DNA of 64,000 nucleotides from Kribbella catacumbae DSM 19601 (GCF_000372465.1 NZ_AQUZ01000018.1:62001-126000), one strand, 5' to 3'; shown: positions 31,866-40,751, counted from the stretch's first letter. A program made the numbers and translations. The notes: generated by a model from the letters alone, not told the origin.

Positions 31866-32585
31866 CTACACGTGCGCCGCGGCAACCGCGCGGTACTTGT
31901 AGCCCAGCTTGCGATAGACAGCTATCGCCGCATCGTTGTCACCGTGGACCATCAGTGCTGTCAGTCCATGCCGCTTCACCAGCTCGGCCGTCGCGAACGC
32001 ACACACCTGCCGCGACAATCCCTGCCCTCGCGCAGCCGGCTTCGTAGCCACCCCGGCCAGGAACCCCACCTCGGGAGCACTCCAGGCGTCAGCCGCGATG
32101 CTCAGCAACTCGCCCGCTTCACCAGTGACAGCTGCCCACCGGAGTACGCCGGAACTTCCCGGCCATGCGTAGGAGTCCGGCGATGCCTCGCTCAGGAGCT
32201 CGTCGACCCCGGCGTCGCCTTCCATCCACGCAGCCGTGGTCGTCTGGGGAGGCGCAACTGTCGTCTCCATCCACCCGAACGCCGCCCGGACCGACAGCCC
32301 GGGAACGCGCTCGACCAGCTCGCGGATCAGCGCCTCTTCGCCGAACGGCCGGAGGTGCCGCCCGATCTCCGCTAGCGCGCTGGCGACGAGTGGCGCGAGG
32401 TCATCGATCGGCCCGCGTACCACCAGCCGGTCGTGCTTCGACAGATCATGAACGGCCACCGCCACCGCGTCCCCGGAGTACCAGGCTCTGACTCGGCCAC
32501 CGACCTCACCCTGCCCGGCCCACATCACCAATGGATCCCCGTCAGCGATCGACGCCAGCTCCCCAGCCGTTGAAATCTCATCCAC
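31866..32585 (-). CDS. GNAT-family N-acetyltransferase
   Basis: 239 residues from GTG 32585. The C-terminal half carries the GNAT core: EVGFLAGVATKPAARGQGLS (acetyl-CoA loop RGQGLS), VCAFATAELVKRHG, and ALMVHGDNDAAIAVYRKLGY (the final helix). The N-terminal ~120 residues form a second, more divergent domain, as in two-domain GNATs of the FR47/mycothiol-synthase-like group. Acceptor unknown. It converges with the HAAS gene, whose stop is 15 bases away. Confidence 0.82.
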   Translation of the reverse strand: MDEISTAGELASIADGDPLVMWAGQGEVGGRVRAWYSGDAVAVAVHDLSKHDRLVVRGPIDDLAPLVASALAEIGRHLRPFGEEALIRELVERVPGLSVRAAFGWMETTVAPPQTTTAAWMEGDAGVDELLSEASPDSYAWPGSSGVLRWAAVTGEAGELLSIAADAWSAPEVGFLAGVATKPAARGQGLSRQVCAFATAELVKRHGLTALMVHGDNDAAIAVYRKLGYKYRAVAAAHV

Positions 32586-32606
32586 CCGGCCATTGTCTCT
32601 GACGGG

Positions 32607-33683
32607 TCAGTGGTCCGACGAAGCGCGCTGCAGCGCGTACGGCGTCAGGTGGTGGTAGCCGCGGACGGAGACCCGCCGAAGCCTGCGCAACCGGTACGCC
32701 GGATGGCCGTCGAGCGCGCCCGCGAGCTCACGGTCGGCGAGAACGCGACCGGGCTTGGCCTCCGACGTCAACCGGGAAGCGAGGTTGACGACCTCGCCGT
32801 ACACATCGCCCAGGCGGATCAGGATGCTGCCGTAGGCGAGGCCGATCCTGAGCTCGGGCATGTCGCCGACCTCGGAGACCTTGTCCTGCAGGGCCAGTGC
32901 GAGTGCGGCGCCCTGGGCGGGAGTGTCGGTGACGAAGAGGACCTCGTCACCGATCGACTTGATCACCCGGCCGCCGTTCAGCGCGACCACATCGGCGGCG
33001 AGGCCTTCGAAGCGTTCGATCAGGCTGCCCAGCTCGACCACGGACAGCCGACGGGTCAGCCTGGTATAGCTGACGATGTCGGCGAAGCCCACCACCCGGA
33101 CTCCGCGGGACAGCTCGTCGGAGCCGGCCATGGCGCGACCGGCGGCCGCCGCGAGATGCCGTCGCCAGACGTAGGTCTGCAACCGTTCCATTGCCGGAAG
33201 CAACAATGATGCGACCTCGATGGCGTCGTCCGCGGAGAGCTTGGAGCCGGCCAGCAACTCCAGGAACATCGCCGACTGCCATGACGCCAGCCGGGACTGG
33301 GTCTGGCCGAGCTTGCGTGCGAGCGAGGACTCGACCGCGGGGTCGATGAAGCCGTCGTCCTCCAGCGCCGCGACCAGCCGGAGCGCCTCGACATCGCCGT
33401 CGGTGAAGGCGATCTCGTCGTCCGGGACGGTGGCGAAGCCGAGCGCGTGCCACATCTGCTCTGCGCGCTCGCTGGAGATACCGGCCCGCTCGGACACCTG
33501 GATCCTGGTGAACTTCCGCTCACCACCGAGCAGCGCCTGCTCGAACTCCCGCTGCATCGCCACCAGATCCGGCTCAGATCCGGCAGGCTCCGGGCCGGGC
33601 GACTCGGCACCGGCCGGCTCACGGCCCGCCGGCTCACGGCCCGCGGGCTCGGGGCCGGCGGGCTCAGCCGGGTTGGGGACCAC
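32607..33683 (-). CDS. Class III adenylate cyclase
   Basis: 358 residues. The N-terminus is a Pro/Gly/Glu repeat (PAGREPAGREPAG), followed by a helical regulatory domain (residues about 45-185) like that of Rv1264-type cyclases. The class III catalytic domain has GFADIVSYTRL with the metal Asp (~202), KSIGDEVLF with Lys ~242 and Asp ~246, and GEVVNLASRL with the transition-state Asn ~300 and Arg ~304; the set is complete. It makes cAMP. GTG 33683 overlaps the upstream cNMP-binding gene by 20 bases. Confidence 0.88.
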   Translation of the reverse strand: MVPNPAEPAGPEPAGREPAGREPAGAESPGPEPAGSEPDLVAMQREFEQALLGGERKFTRIQVSERAGISSERAEQMWHALGFATVPDDEIAFTDGDVEALRLVAALEDDGFIDPAVESSLARKLGQTQSRLASWQSAMFLELLAGSKLSADDAIEVASLLLPAMERLQTYVWRRHLAAAAGRAMAGSDELSRGVRVVGFADIVSYTRLTRRLSVVELGSLIERFEGLAADVVALNGGRVIKSIGDEVLFVTDTPAQGAALALALQDKVSEVGDMPELRIGLAYGSILIRLGDVYGEVVNLASRLTSEAKPGRVLADRELAGALDGHPAYRLRRLRRVSVRGYHHLTPYALQRASSDH

Positions 33684-34068
33684 GGCGTTCGGCGATGGTG
33701 GCGTCGATGGCGTTGCGGAAGTTCGGCAGCCGGTCGGTCAGGTCGTCGAACTTCTCCCGGGTGAAGTGCAGCAACTGCAGCCGCGACTTCGCCGTGACCG
33801 TTGCCGTCCGCAACCGGTTCTGCCGGACCGCGACCTCGCCGGCGATGTCACCCGGGCCGAGGACGGCGATCTCCTCGCCCTTGACCCGGACCGCCGCCGT
33901 CCCGCTCAGGATCAGGTACGCCGCGTCCGGTGGCGTCTGCTCCAGGATCAGCGACCAGCCGGCCGGAACCGAGACCTCTTCGCCGGCCCGGAAGATGTCC
34001 TTGATCTCCCGGCCGGACAGCTCCGCGAACAGCGGCAGGTCCCGCGGGGACGTCCTACCCAGTGCCAC
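33664..34068 (-). CDS. Single-domain cyclic-nucleotide-binding protein
   Basis: 134 residues comprising only a cNMP-binding beta barrel: LPLFAELSGREIKDIF, GWSLILEQTPPDAAYLILSG, VLGPGDIAGEVAV (the phosphate-binding cassette, here GDIAGEVAVRQNRLR with Glu and Arg), LLHFTREKFDDL. No DNA-binding domain is attached. Its 3' end overlaps the adenylate cyclase start, so cyclase and receptor are made together. It may act by binding a partner or feed back on the cyclase. Confidence 0.85.
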   Translation of the reverse strand: MALGRTSPRDLPLFAELSGREIKDIFRAGEEVSVPAGWSLILEQTPPDAAYLILSGTAAVRVKGEEIAVLGPGDIAGEVAVRQNRLRTATVTAKSRLQLLHFTREKFDDLTDRLPNFRNAIDATIAERRGPQPG

Positions 34069-34172
34069 GTCGATCCTCCGAGCCCGCCGGGCCTTGACCC
34101 GGCGATAGCAGGCCGATGTTTCCAGTCAGTAACTCTAACGGTTGACCTCGCCAGGGGTCACCTTGAGGGCCA

Positions 34173-35381
34173 TCACAGCCACCGGGCGAGATCATGGACG
34201 TCGATCATCGGGAGATCCCAGCGCAGCGCGAACTGCTCCAGGTCGACAGCATCGGCCATCACCCCATCCGGCCGCATCACCTCGCAACACACCCCGACCG
34301 GAGCCAGACCGGCAGCAACACAAAGCGCAACCGTCGCCTCCGTGTGCCCGCGACGCTCACTCAACAACCCCGACCGAGCTGCGAGCGGAAAGACGTGCCC
34401 CGGCTGAAGAAAATCCCCCGGTACTGCGTCCGCCGAGGCCAGCCGCCGAATCGTGGCAGCCCGGTCGGCCGCACTCACCCCGGTCCCGGGCAGCGAGGCC
34501 AGATCGATCGGAACATGCATCCGGGTGCCCTGCCGATCCCCCTCGCCAGGCATCCGCGGAATCTCCAACCGCTCCAGCACTTCGGGCGCACACGGAATCG
34601 TCGTGTGCCCGCAGGCCTGCGTGAGCAGGAAGATCATCGCCTCCGGCCGGAACCGCTCGGCCGCGAAGACGACATCCCCTTCGCCTTCCAGCGTCGGATC
34701 CCACACCACGACACCACCGCCGGCGGCCAACTGGGCAACGACTTTCTGTACGCCGACCGGCCCGCTCAGGTGACCCGCCCATGGCAACCGGGCCACCGCT
34801 TCGAGCAGCTCGGGCCCGTGCCCTTCCCGTGCCATCCGGGTGAGCAGGTCACTCTCCAGGTTGACCCGGTCACCCGCCGCGAGCGTGCCGAGATTCGTCT
34901 TCTGCAACGTGGCCGGCACCAGCACCACCGAGAAGCGGTCCTTGAGCACTTCGGCCACCGTCAGGCTGACCCCGTTCAGCGCGACCGACGACTTCGCCAC
35001 CAACCGCGCGAGCAGCCGCTCACCCGGCTTGATCCAAACCCGTCGCCCGGCCGGCTCGTCGTCGACCCGGAGTACCTTGCCGACGCCGTCGACATGCCCC
35101 TGGACCAGGTGCCCGTCGATCCGGTCACCGGCCGCAAGGGGCAGTTCGAAGTGGACCGGAGTACCGGCGGTGACTCGGTCGAGCGTTGTCCGCCGGCGGG
35201 TCTCGTCGGTGACAGTGGCCACGAGCTCGCCCGGTTCGGCCGACATCATCGTCAGCCGGACACCGTCCAGACAGACGGCGCCTCCGGCAACGAGCGGGAT
35301 AGCTGGATCGACTGTGATCCGGAGGGATTCGTCGCGTACCTCGGCGACGGTGGCGGTGGTCTCGATACGTCCTGTGAACAT
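34173..35381 (-). CDS. Riboflavin synthase (RibE) fused to DHBP synthase (RibB)-like domain
   Basis: 402 residues. Residues 1 to ~195 are riboflavin synthase, two lumazine-binding barrels: MFTGRIETTATV, DGHLVQGHVDGVGKV, SSVALNGVSLTVAEV. Residues ~205-402 are DHBP synthase-like: GEGDVVFAAERFRPEAMIF, GTGVSAADRAATIRRLAS, DFLQPGHVFPLAA, RRGHTEATVALCVAAGL. The first loop reads LEGEGD where RibB proteins have RENEGD, so the phosphate-contacting Arg is lost while both acidic positions remain. The usual actinobacterial partners are RibB with RibA, so this fusion is uncommon. ATG 35381 follows AGAGGTAGCGAGCC. No FMN riboswitch pattern precedes it. Confidence 0.85.
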   Translation of the reverse strand: MFTGRIETTATVAEVRDESLRITVDPAIPLVAGGAVCLDGVRLTMMSAEPGELVATVTDETRRRTTLDRVTAGTPVHFELPLAAGDRIDGHLVQGHVDGVGKVLRVDDEPAGRRVWIKPGERLLARLVAKSSVALNGVSLTVAEVLKDRFSVVLVPATLQKTNLGTLAAGDRVNLESDLLTRMAREGHGPELLEAVARLPWAGHLSGPVGVQKVVAQLAAGGGVVVWDPTLEGEGDVVFAAERFRPEAMIFLLTQACGHTTIPCAPEVLERLEIPRMPGEGDRQGTRMHVPIDLASLPGTGVSAADRAATIRRLASADAVPGDFLQPGHVFPLAARSGLLSERRGHTEATVALCVAAGLAPVGVCCEVMRPDGVMADAVDLEQFALRWDLPMIDVHDLARWL

Positions 35382-35650
35382 GGCTCGCTACCTCTGGGTG
35401 AATGAAAGCATCAACCAGGGACCCGGGTCGGATCCGAGCAGGAGCGGGGTATCACCGCTTGGCCCCGGTCGTTGCCGGGTCACTCCGCACCGCGCGGAGC
35501 CGACGGGCCAGGGATCACTCCCAGCCGCCACACCTTGGAATCGCACCACGAGCAGTAAAGCACAGGAAAGCGGGACGCTAGCGGGGTCCGGCGCTTAGCA
35601 TCGGGGTTCGTACGCCGGACTGCGGCGTACCGAGGCTCAGGGGTGGGCGC

Positions 35651-36898
35651 ATGCGAGTAGTCATGGTGGGAATGGGCAGCCGGGGGGACGCGCAGCCGAT
35701 GGCCGTGCTCGGCGCGGAACTGGCTGCGCGCGGGCACGACGTCACGCTCGGGTTGTGTTCCGATCTGGTCTGGATCGGGCGGGCGCTCGGCCTGCGTACG
35801 GTCGATCTGCGGGTGAGCGCCAAGGACTTCCTGGAGTCGGAGCAGGGCCAGCAGTGGCTGGCCGCAGGCGATTTCCAGTCCTATGTGCACTGGTTGCTCG
35901 ACTACAAGCATCAGACCGCGGACCAGTTGCAGGCAGACCTGATCGAACTGGCCTCCGAAGCGGACGTCCTCGTCTCCGGTACTGCGACCGAACTCGAGGC
36001 CGTCGTGATCGCCGAGGCCGCGGGCATCCCGTACGCGTCCGTCTATCACGCGCCGATCCGCAGCAACAGCGCGTTCCCGCACCTGCTGGTCTCGACCGAC
36101 ATCTTCTCGCCGGAGCTGAACCTGGAGACCTATGCCCAGGTCGACAGCGCCAACTGGCCGGTCTTCGAGCCGTTCGTCAACAAACTCCGCGCCCGCGTCG
36201 GCCTGCCACCGACCGAGGAGACGACCGGCGTCCGCCTCGAACGATCCGGCGCGCTGGAGCTTCAGGCTTACAGCCGGCACGTCGTACCGGAGCTGATCGA
36301 CTGGGACGTGCGCCGGCCGTTGACCGGATTCCTGACGCCGTCAGCCGACCAGCGCCGGTTGCTCGCCGAGGTTGACGACCCCGAGCTGGATGCGTGGCTC
36401 GATGCCGGTGACCCACCCGTGTACTTCGGCTTCGGCAGCATGCCCGTCCTCGAACCGGACGCCGCGCTGGCCATGATCGAAAAGGTCGCCGACACGCTCG
36501 GCGTTCGCGCTCTCGTCACTCTCAAAGCCGGTACTGCGAACAACAGCGCGGTCCGAGTCGTCGGAAACCTCAACCACGACACCGTGCTGCCCCGCTGCCT
36601 CGCGGCCGTCCACCACGGCGGCGCCGGTACGTCGGCCACCTCGTTGCGCGCCGGCGTCCCGACGGTGGTCTGCGCGGTCTTCGCCGACCAGCCGTTCTGG
36701 GGCGCCCAGCTCCAGCGAATGGGCGTCGGCAGCACACTCCGCTTCACCGACCTGAGCGAACCCACCTTGTTCGCCGCGCTCGAACCGATGCTTGCCGACG
36801 GCCCCCGTCAGCGCGCGGCCGAGCTGGCCGTCCTGCTCCAGGAAGAAGACGCCACCGCTCAGACCGCCGACGCCCTCGAGCAGTCGCTGCGCGCCTGA
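35651..36898 (+). CDS. UGT/GT28-like glycosyltransferase
   Basis: 415 residues, GT-B fold. The N-terminus RVVMVGMGSRGDAQPMAVLG is the typical sterol/antibiotic glycosyltransferase start (GSRGDxxP). In the donor domain are PPVYFGFGSMPVL, NHDTVLPRCLAAVHHGGAGT (the nucleotide-sugar HHGGAGT motif) and VVCAVFADQPFWGAQLQRMG. It would transfer a sugar from a nucleotide donor to a hydrophobic acceptor such as a sterol, macrolide or lipid. It is transcribed alone; acceptor unknown. Confidence 0.87.
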   Translation: MRVVMVGMGSRGDAQPMAVLGAELAARGHDVTLGLCSDLVWIGRALGLRTVDLRVSAKDFLESEQGQQWLAAGDFQSYVHWLLDYKHQTADQLQADLIELASEADVLVSGTATELEAVVIAEAAGIPYASVYHAPIRSNSAFPHLLVSTDIFSPELNLETYAQVDSANWPVFEPFVNKLRARVGLPPTEETTGVRLERSGALELQAYSRHVVPELIDWDVRRPLTGFLTPSADQRRLLAEVDDPELDAWLDAGDPPVYFGFGSMPVLEPDAALAMIEKVADTLGVRALVTLKAGTANNSAVRVVGNLNHDTVLPRCLAAVHHGGAGTSATSLRAGVPTVVCAVFADQPFWGAQLQRMGVGSTLRFTDLSEPTLFAALEPMLADGPRQRAAELAVLLQEEDATAQTADALEQSLRA

Positions 36899-36953
36899 GG
36901 CCCCGGGCCTGCACCATGCCTGAGCTCTCGGTCTTGCCGGAGGACGCAAGGCG

Positions 36954-37000
36954 TTGACCGCGGTCCGGGTGATGGCTACGGTGTTTCAGAAATCGATTTC
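36954..37000 (+). promoter_or_regulatory. Promoter with LacI-type operator for the DUF4185 gene
   Basis: TTGACC (36954-36959), 17 bases, TACGGT (36977-36982), then the perfect palindrome GAAATCGATTTC (36989-37000) about at the transcription start. A palindrome of the same GAAA-N4-TTTC form stands in the same place in the sugar operon promoter at 40693. Confidence 0.65.
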
Positions 37001-37030
37001 CCGCGCTCTGTCCCGGCCTAGGAGATGCGC

Positions 37031-38557
37031 ATGCAGAAGCGATTCGTTCTGATCCTGCCCTTGCTGCTCGGAGCCGCGATGTTGCCGGCCAACCCGCCAC
37101 CGGTCGCCCAAGCGTCAGCGATTCCTTCGCCTGCCGAGCAGGTCGCCAAGCTCACCGGGCCCGGTTCGATCAACGACACCGAGGCGCGCTTCCAGCTCAA
37201 GTCCACCGATCTCGGCATCCTGTGGGACAACGGCTCGGGCGAGATCCTGACCGCGTTCGGTGACAGCTACGGCAGCGGCTGGACCGGCCCGGGCGGTGGC
37301 GTCGGCGACCCGGCGACCCTCGACTGGCGCTGCAACCTGCTGTTCCGCAGCAAGGACCGCAACCTCGCCGACGGCATGACGCTCGACAGCGCGGCCGAAG
37401 ACCGCCCCGGCCACGCCAAGCAGTTCCTGGACTGCAAGAAGATCGACCGGGACGAGCACACCGTCATCCCGACCGGGGGCATCTCGGTCGGCAAGCGGCA
37501 GTACGTGCAGTACATGTCGGTCAACTACTGGGGTCCGGCCGGGAGCTGGTTCACCAACCACTCCGGCTTCGCGTACTCCGACGACAACGGCGAGACCTGG
37601 ACCAAGGACCCGAAGGCGATCTGGAAGAACACCGCCGCCTGGGACGACAACTTCCAGATGACCGCGCTGGTCCGCCGGGACGGCTACGTCTACATGATCG
37701 GTACGCCGAACGGCCGGTTCGGCAACGCGCAGCTGGCCCGCGTGCCGGAGAACCAGGTGCTGTCCAAGAGCTCCTGGCGCTACTGGGACGGCAAGACCTG
37801 GTCGAGCCGCATCGGCGCCGCAGTACCGATCGCCATCGGGCCGATCAGCGAAGTATCCGTGCAATGGAACGCGCACCTCGGCAAGTGGCTGATGATGTAC
37901 CTCGACGAGCAGCGCGCTTCCGTCGTACTGCGTTCTGCGGCGTCCCTCACCGGTCCTTGGTCGGGCGAGCAAATCGTTGTCCGAGGCACCGACTTCCCCG
38001 GGCTCTATGGGACGTACCTGCATCCGTGGTCGTCCGGCCAGGATCTCTACTTCACGATGTCGCAGTGGGATCCGTACAACGTGTTCCTGATGCACACCAA
38101 GCTGACCGACGACGGTGCGAAGACCAACCTGGTCAGCGATCCCGGCTTCGAAGGACAGGCCGGGCCGTCGCTGTCACCGCCGTGGCAACTCAACGGGCGC
38201 GGCGGCATCGACAAGGCCAACCTCGGTCACAGCGGCGCGAACAACGCCTTGCTGCGCGACTCGATCGGCTTGCATCAAGTCCAGCAGAACGTTGCCGTGC
38301 GCCCTTATCACCGCTATCGACTGTCCGCCTGGATGCGGACCGCGGACAACAACAGCGAGACGATGCTCGGCGTCCGCTCGCTCCGCGGCAAAGCCCTTGC
38401 AGAGAAGGCCGGCGGCGCGCATCCGCAGTACACGCAGGTCAGGGTGGAGTTCGACAGCGGGCGTGAGTCGCTCGTCCAGCTCTACGCCGGATTCTTCGGG
38501 CACGGTCAGGATGTCTGGCTACAGCTCGACGACGTCGTACTCGAAGAGATCCGCTGA
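37031..38557 (+). CDS. Secreted DUF4185-type beta-propeller with C-terminal carbohydrate-binding domain
   Basis: 508 residues from ATG 37031, chosen because AGGAG is 6 bases ahead; ATG 37025 is too close to it. Signal peptide QKRFVLILPLLLGAAMLPA. The DUF4185 part has LGILWDNGSGEILTAFGDSY, SGFAYSDDNGETWTKDP and VPIAIGPISEVSVQWNAHLG, a sialidase-like five-bladed propeller pattern of unknown activity. The last ~150 residues (NLVSDPGFEGQAGPSLSPPW ... VWLQLDDVVLEEI) are a carbohydrate-binding jelly roll. Probably an extracellular glycan hydrolase or binder. Its stop overlaps the next start by one base. Confidence 0.78.
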   Translation: MQKRFVLILPLLLGAAMLPANPPPVAQASAIPSPAEQVAKLTGPGSINDTEARFQLKSTDLGILWDNGSGEILTAFGDSYGSGWTGPGGGVGDPATLDWRCNLLFRSKDRNLADGMTLDSAAEDRPGHAKQFLDCKKIDRDEHTVIPTGGISVGKRQYVQYMSVNYWGPAGSWFTNHSGFAYSDDNGETWTKDPKAIWKNTAAWDDNFQMTALVRRDGYVYMIGTPNGRFGNAQLARVPENQVLSKSSWRYWDGKTWSSRIGAAVPIAIGPISEVSVQWNAHLGKWLMMYLDEQRASVVLRSAASLTGPWSGEQIVVRGTDFPGLYGTYLHPWSSGQDLYFTMSQWDPYNVFLMHTKLTDDGAKTNLVSDPGFEGQAGPSLSPPWQLNGRGGIDKANLGHSGANNALLRDSIGLHQVQQNVAVRPYHRYRLSAWMRTADNNSETMLGVRSLRGKALAEKAGGAHPQYTQVRVEFDSGRESLVQLYAGFFGHGQDVWLQLDDVVLEEIR

Positions 38558-38907
38558 TGCGCCGGCTCGGGCTGGCCCTCGCCTTGTTGATCGGTTGCCT
38601 CGTCAACACGTCGTACGCCGAAGCCGCGACGGGGCAACTACTTCGCGATGACACAGGGCTTTATCCGCGGGCGGTCAGGCTCCAGCACAGCGGCGCCGCG
38701 AACGGACGGGTGCTGGCCAGCGTGGTCACCTTCGTCGGCAACGCTGACGGGATCGGCGCGATCTACGAGAGCACCAACGATGGCGCGTCGTTCGCGCAGG
38801 TCGGTACGGTCGCCGATCCATCCGCCTCGGGCGGCAAGGGACTGTGCTGCGCCACGTTGTTCGAGCTTCCGCAACAAGTTGGGGCGATGCCATCTACCCG
38901 CCAGTAG
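38557..38907 (+). pseudogene. Truncated secreted sialidase-like (BNR) protein
   Basis: Only 116 residues: signal peptide RRLGLALALLIGCLVNTSYA and the first propeller-like blade (YPRAVRLQHSG, YESTNDGASFAQVGTV with an Asp-box-like S-T-N-D-G-A-S-F, CCATLFELPQQVG). It then ends abruptly at TAG 38905. Homologous sialidase/BNR proteins are several hundred residues long and no continuation is visible in other frames, so this is the 5' remnant of a larger gene that was co-transcribed with the DUF4185 gene (TGATG overlap). Confidence 0.65.
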
Positions 38908-38994
38908 GACGCGGCCGGTTCCGCCCTTCGCACCGCGTGAAGGATTGTTGTCACGGAGCGGCCAAAAGCCTTCACGCCGTGTAGGAGCGTTCCC

Positions 38995-39016
38995 GAGTCG
39001 GGGCGCATCCCGACTC
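38995..39016. terminator. Convergent hairpin
   Basis: GAGTCGGG and CCCGACTC, 8-base stem, 6-base loop, immediately before the stop of the minus-strand ThrE-type gene (39023). A second wider stem GCGTGAAGG/CCTTCACGC (38935-38977) precedes it. Confidence 0.6.
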
Positions 39017-39022
39017 TCAGGG

Positions 39023-40558
39023 TCACGAGGCTGGGCCTGAGCGGCGGGTTCGGCGGGAGCGGTGGGAGCGCTCGGTGCGGCGGCGGATGGGGCGGCGAGG
39101 GCCGACGAGACGGGGGCCGGCTAGGCGGTCTTCTAGGCGGCGGGCTTCGCGGCGGATGGGTTGGGCTACGTACTCGCCGAGGATGACACCTGAGGCGAGG
39201 GCGACTCCGATGGCGACGGCGGTGGCCAGGGAGACGATGCCGACCAGGTTGCCGAGGCTCATGAGTTCGTACAAACCCTTGTAGATGGTCAATCCTGGCA
39301 GCAGCGGCACGGTGCCGGAGACGACTACCACCAGTGGTGGTACGCCTACGCGACGACCGAGTGAGTAGCCGCCGAGGCCGACCACGAAGGCTGCTGCCGC
39401 CGTCGACCAAGCAGGGCCGAACTCGGCTCGCGCCATCAAAGTGAAGACGAGTGACCCCAGCGCACCGACCACCGCGATCGGCAGCAGCGAGCGCAGCGGC
39501 GCGTACGACGCGTAGGCGAACGCGACTGCCATCAGGGCGCCTGAGCCGACCATGATCGGGAGGTTGGCGAGCTGGATCGTCTGCGCCTCGATCGCGACCG
39601 GGAGGCCGAGTTTGATGCCGAGACTGATGCCGAGGGAGACGCCGGCGATGATGCCACCGGTCAACAGCATCGCCTCGAGACTGCGAGCGGCCGCGGTCAC
39701 GTAGTACCCGGTGATCGCGTCCTGGACGGCACCGGTGAGGGCGATCCCGGCCAGCAGCATGATGATGCCGGCGGCAACTACCAGGGACGGTTTCACCGGT
39801 GCGTGGACGGCGTACAGGATCAGGGCGACGGCAGTGGCGACGAATGCGCCGGCCACCTGCTGATAGAACGCGGGCAGTCGCTGGCGGTGGAACCAGCGGT
39901 TGCTGAGCTCGATCACGACCGCGGTGACGACGGCGACGAGCGTGATCAGCCAGCCACCACCGAGCAGCAGGGTCGCGCCGCCGGCCATCACGCCCCACGC
40001 GACCACGGAACTCCAGCGCGGGAACGGCGGGCCCGCGGACACCATCCGGGCGAGTTCGCGGCTGGCCTCCTCGCGGGTGAGTTCGGCGCGGGCGAATCGG
40101 CGTACCAGTTGGTCGACGGCGGTGAGGCGGGAGAAGTCCTGGCCGCGGTACCGGACGATCCGCATGTGCGTCTCGGGGGCGACGTCGGGCGCGGCCTGGT
40201 ACGAGATCGCGATCGAGGTGAAGGTGATGTCGACCTCGCAGCCGCGCAGTCCGGCGGCCGCGGTCACGCTGAGGATCGTCGCCGTCGCGTCCGCAGTACC
40301 GGCGCCGCTGGAGAGCACGACCTCGCCGATCCGCAGGGCCAGGTCGAGGGTGCGATAGAGCTCGCGCTGCTCATCCCGGGCCTGCTCCTCGGCCGCCCGC
40401 AGCTCGGCGGACAGCTCGTCGACCGACTGCTCACCCGGCTGCGGCTCCGCCTGCCGGCGATCCCCTTGCCGCCGATCCGTCCGCCGACGTTCACCCCTCC
40501 GCCGCTCCGCATCCGAGCTTTCGACCCCGTCGGTTGCCTGCTCACCGCGCTTGGCCAC
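39023..40558 (-). CDS. Threonine/serine exporter, ThrE family
   Basis: 511 residues from GTG 40558, chosen for the strong GGAAGGAG site just before it. A hydrophilic Arg/Glu-rich N-terminus (RRRGERRRTDRRQGDRRQ) precedes the cytoplasmic ThrE_1 domain (VVLSSGAGTADATATILSV, GCEVDITFTSIAISY, RMVSAGPPFPRW) and about ten membrane helices. Conserved pieces are GGATLLLGGGWLITL, AVQDAITGYYVTAAARSLE and PLVVVVSGTVPLLPGLTIY. ThrE exports threonine and serine using proton motive force. The C-terminus is again Arg-rich (RRPIRRRTERSHRSRRTRR). Transcribed alone. Confidence 0.88.
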   Translation of the reverse strand: MAKRGEQATDGVESSDAERRRGERRRTDRRQGDRRQAEPQPGEQSVDELSAELRAAEEQARDEQRELYRTLDLALRIGEVVLSSGAGTADATATILSVTAAAGLRGCEVDITFTSIAISYQAAPDVAPETHMRIVRYRGQDFSRLTAVDQLVRRFARAELTREEASRELARMVSAGPPFPRWSSVVAWGVMAGGATLLLGGGWLITLVAVVTAVVIELSNRWFHRQRLPAFYQQVAGAFVATAVALILYAVHAPVKPSLVVAAGIIMLLAGIALTGAVQDAITGYYVTAAARSLEAMLLTGGIIAGVSLGISLGIKLGLPVAIEAQTIQLANLPIMVGSGALMAVAFAYASYAPLRSLLPIAVVGALGSLVFTLMARAEFGPAWSTAAAAFVVGLGGYSLGRRVGVPPLVVVVSGTVPLLPGLTIYKGLYELMSLGNLVGIVSLATAVAIGVALASGVILGEYVAQPIRREARRLEDRLAGPRLVGPRRPIRRRTERSHRSRRTRRSGPAS

Positions 40559-40692
40559 CGTGCTCCTTCCGTCTCCTGAAACGACGCTAACGCCGATCGC
40601 CTCGCCGTACCCCATCCGCTCGGTCGCACGCACCGGAGGGCGCGGTGTCCGGAATCGGCCTGCAATCGCTTTCCGCCAGCTTTCCCATCAGG

Positions 40693-40751
40693 TTGACTCG
40701 TCGTGACGACCCACCTATGGTTGCGGTCACGAGCCTTGGAAAGCCCTTTCC
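40693..40751 (+). promoter_or_regulatory. Promoter and LacI-type operator of the sugar-catabolic operon
   Basis: TTGACT (40693-40698), 17 bases, TATGGT (40716-40721), then GGAAAG-CC-CTTTCC (40738-40751), a perfect inverted repeat of the GAAA-N4-TTTC class. It is placed where a bound LacI-family repressor would stop transcription. The ribosome-binding site GAGAGGT follows at about 40792. Confidence 0.65.

Noticed and set aside
35382..35650. FMN riboswitch before the RibE-RibB gene
   Set aside because: The conserved FMN-aptamer blocks (AGGGTCGGGGTGAAATTCCC-type start, CCGAC end) are not found in the minus-strand leader.
38763..39998. 411-residue minus-strand Arg/Pro-rich ORF
   Set aside because: Shadow of the ThrE gene in another frame; composition and lack of motifs show it is not coding.
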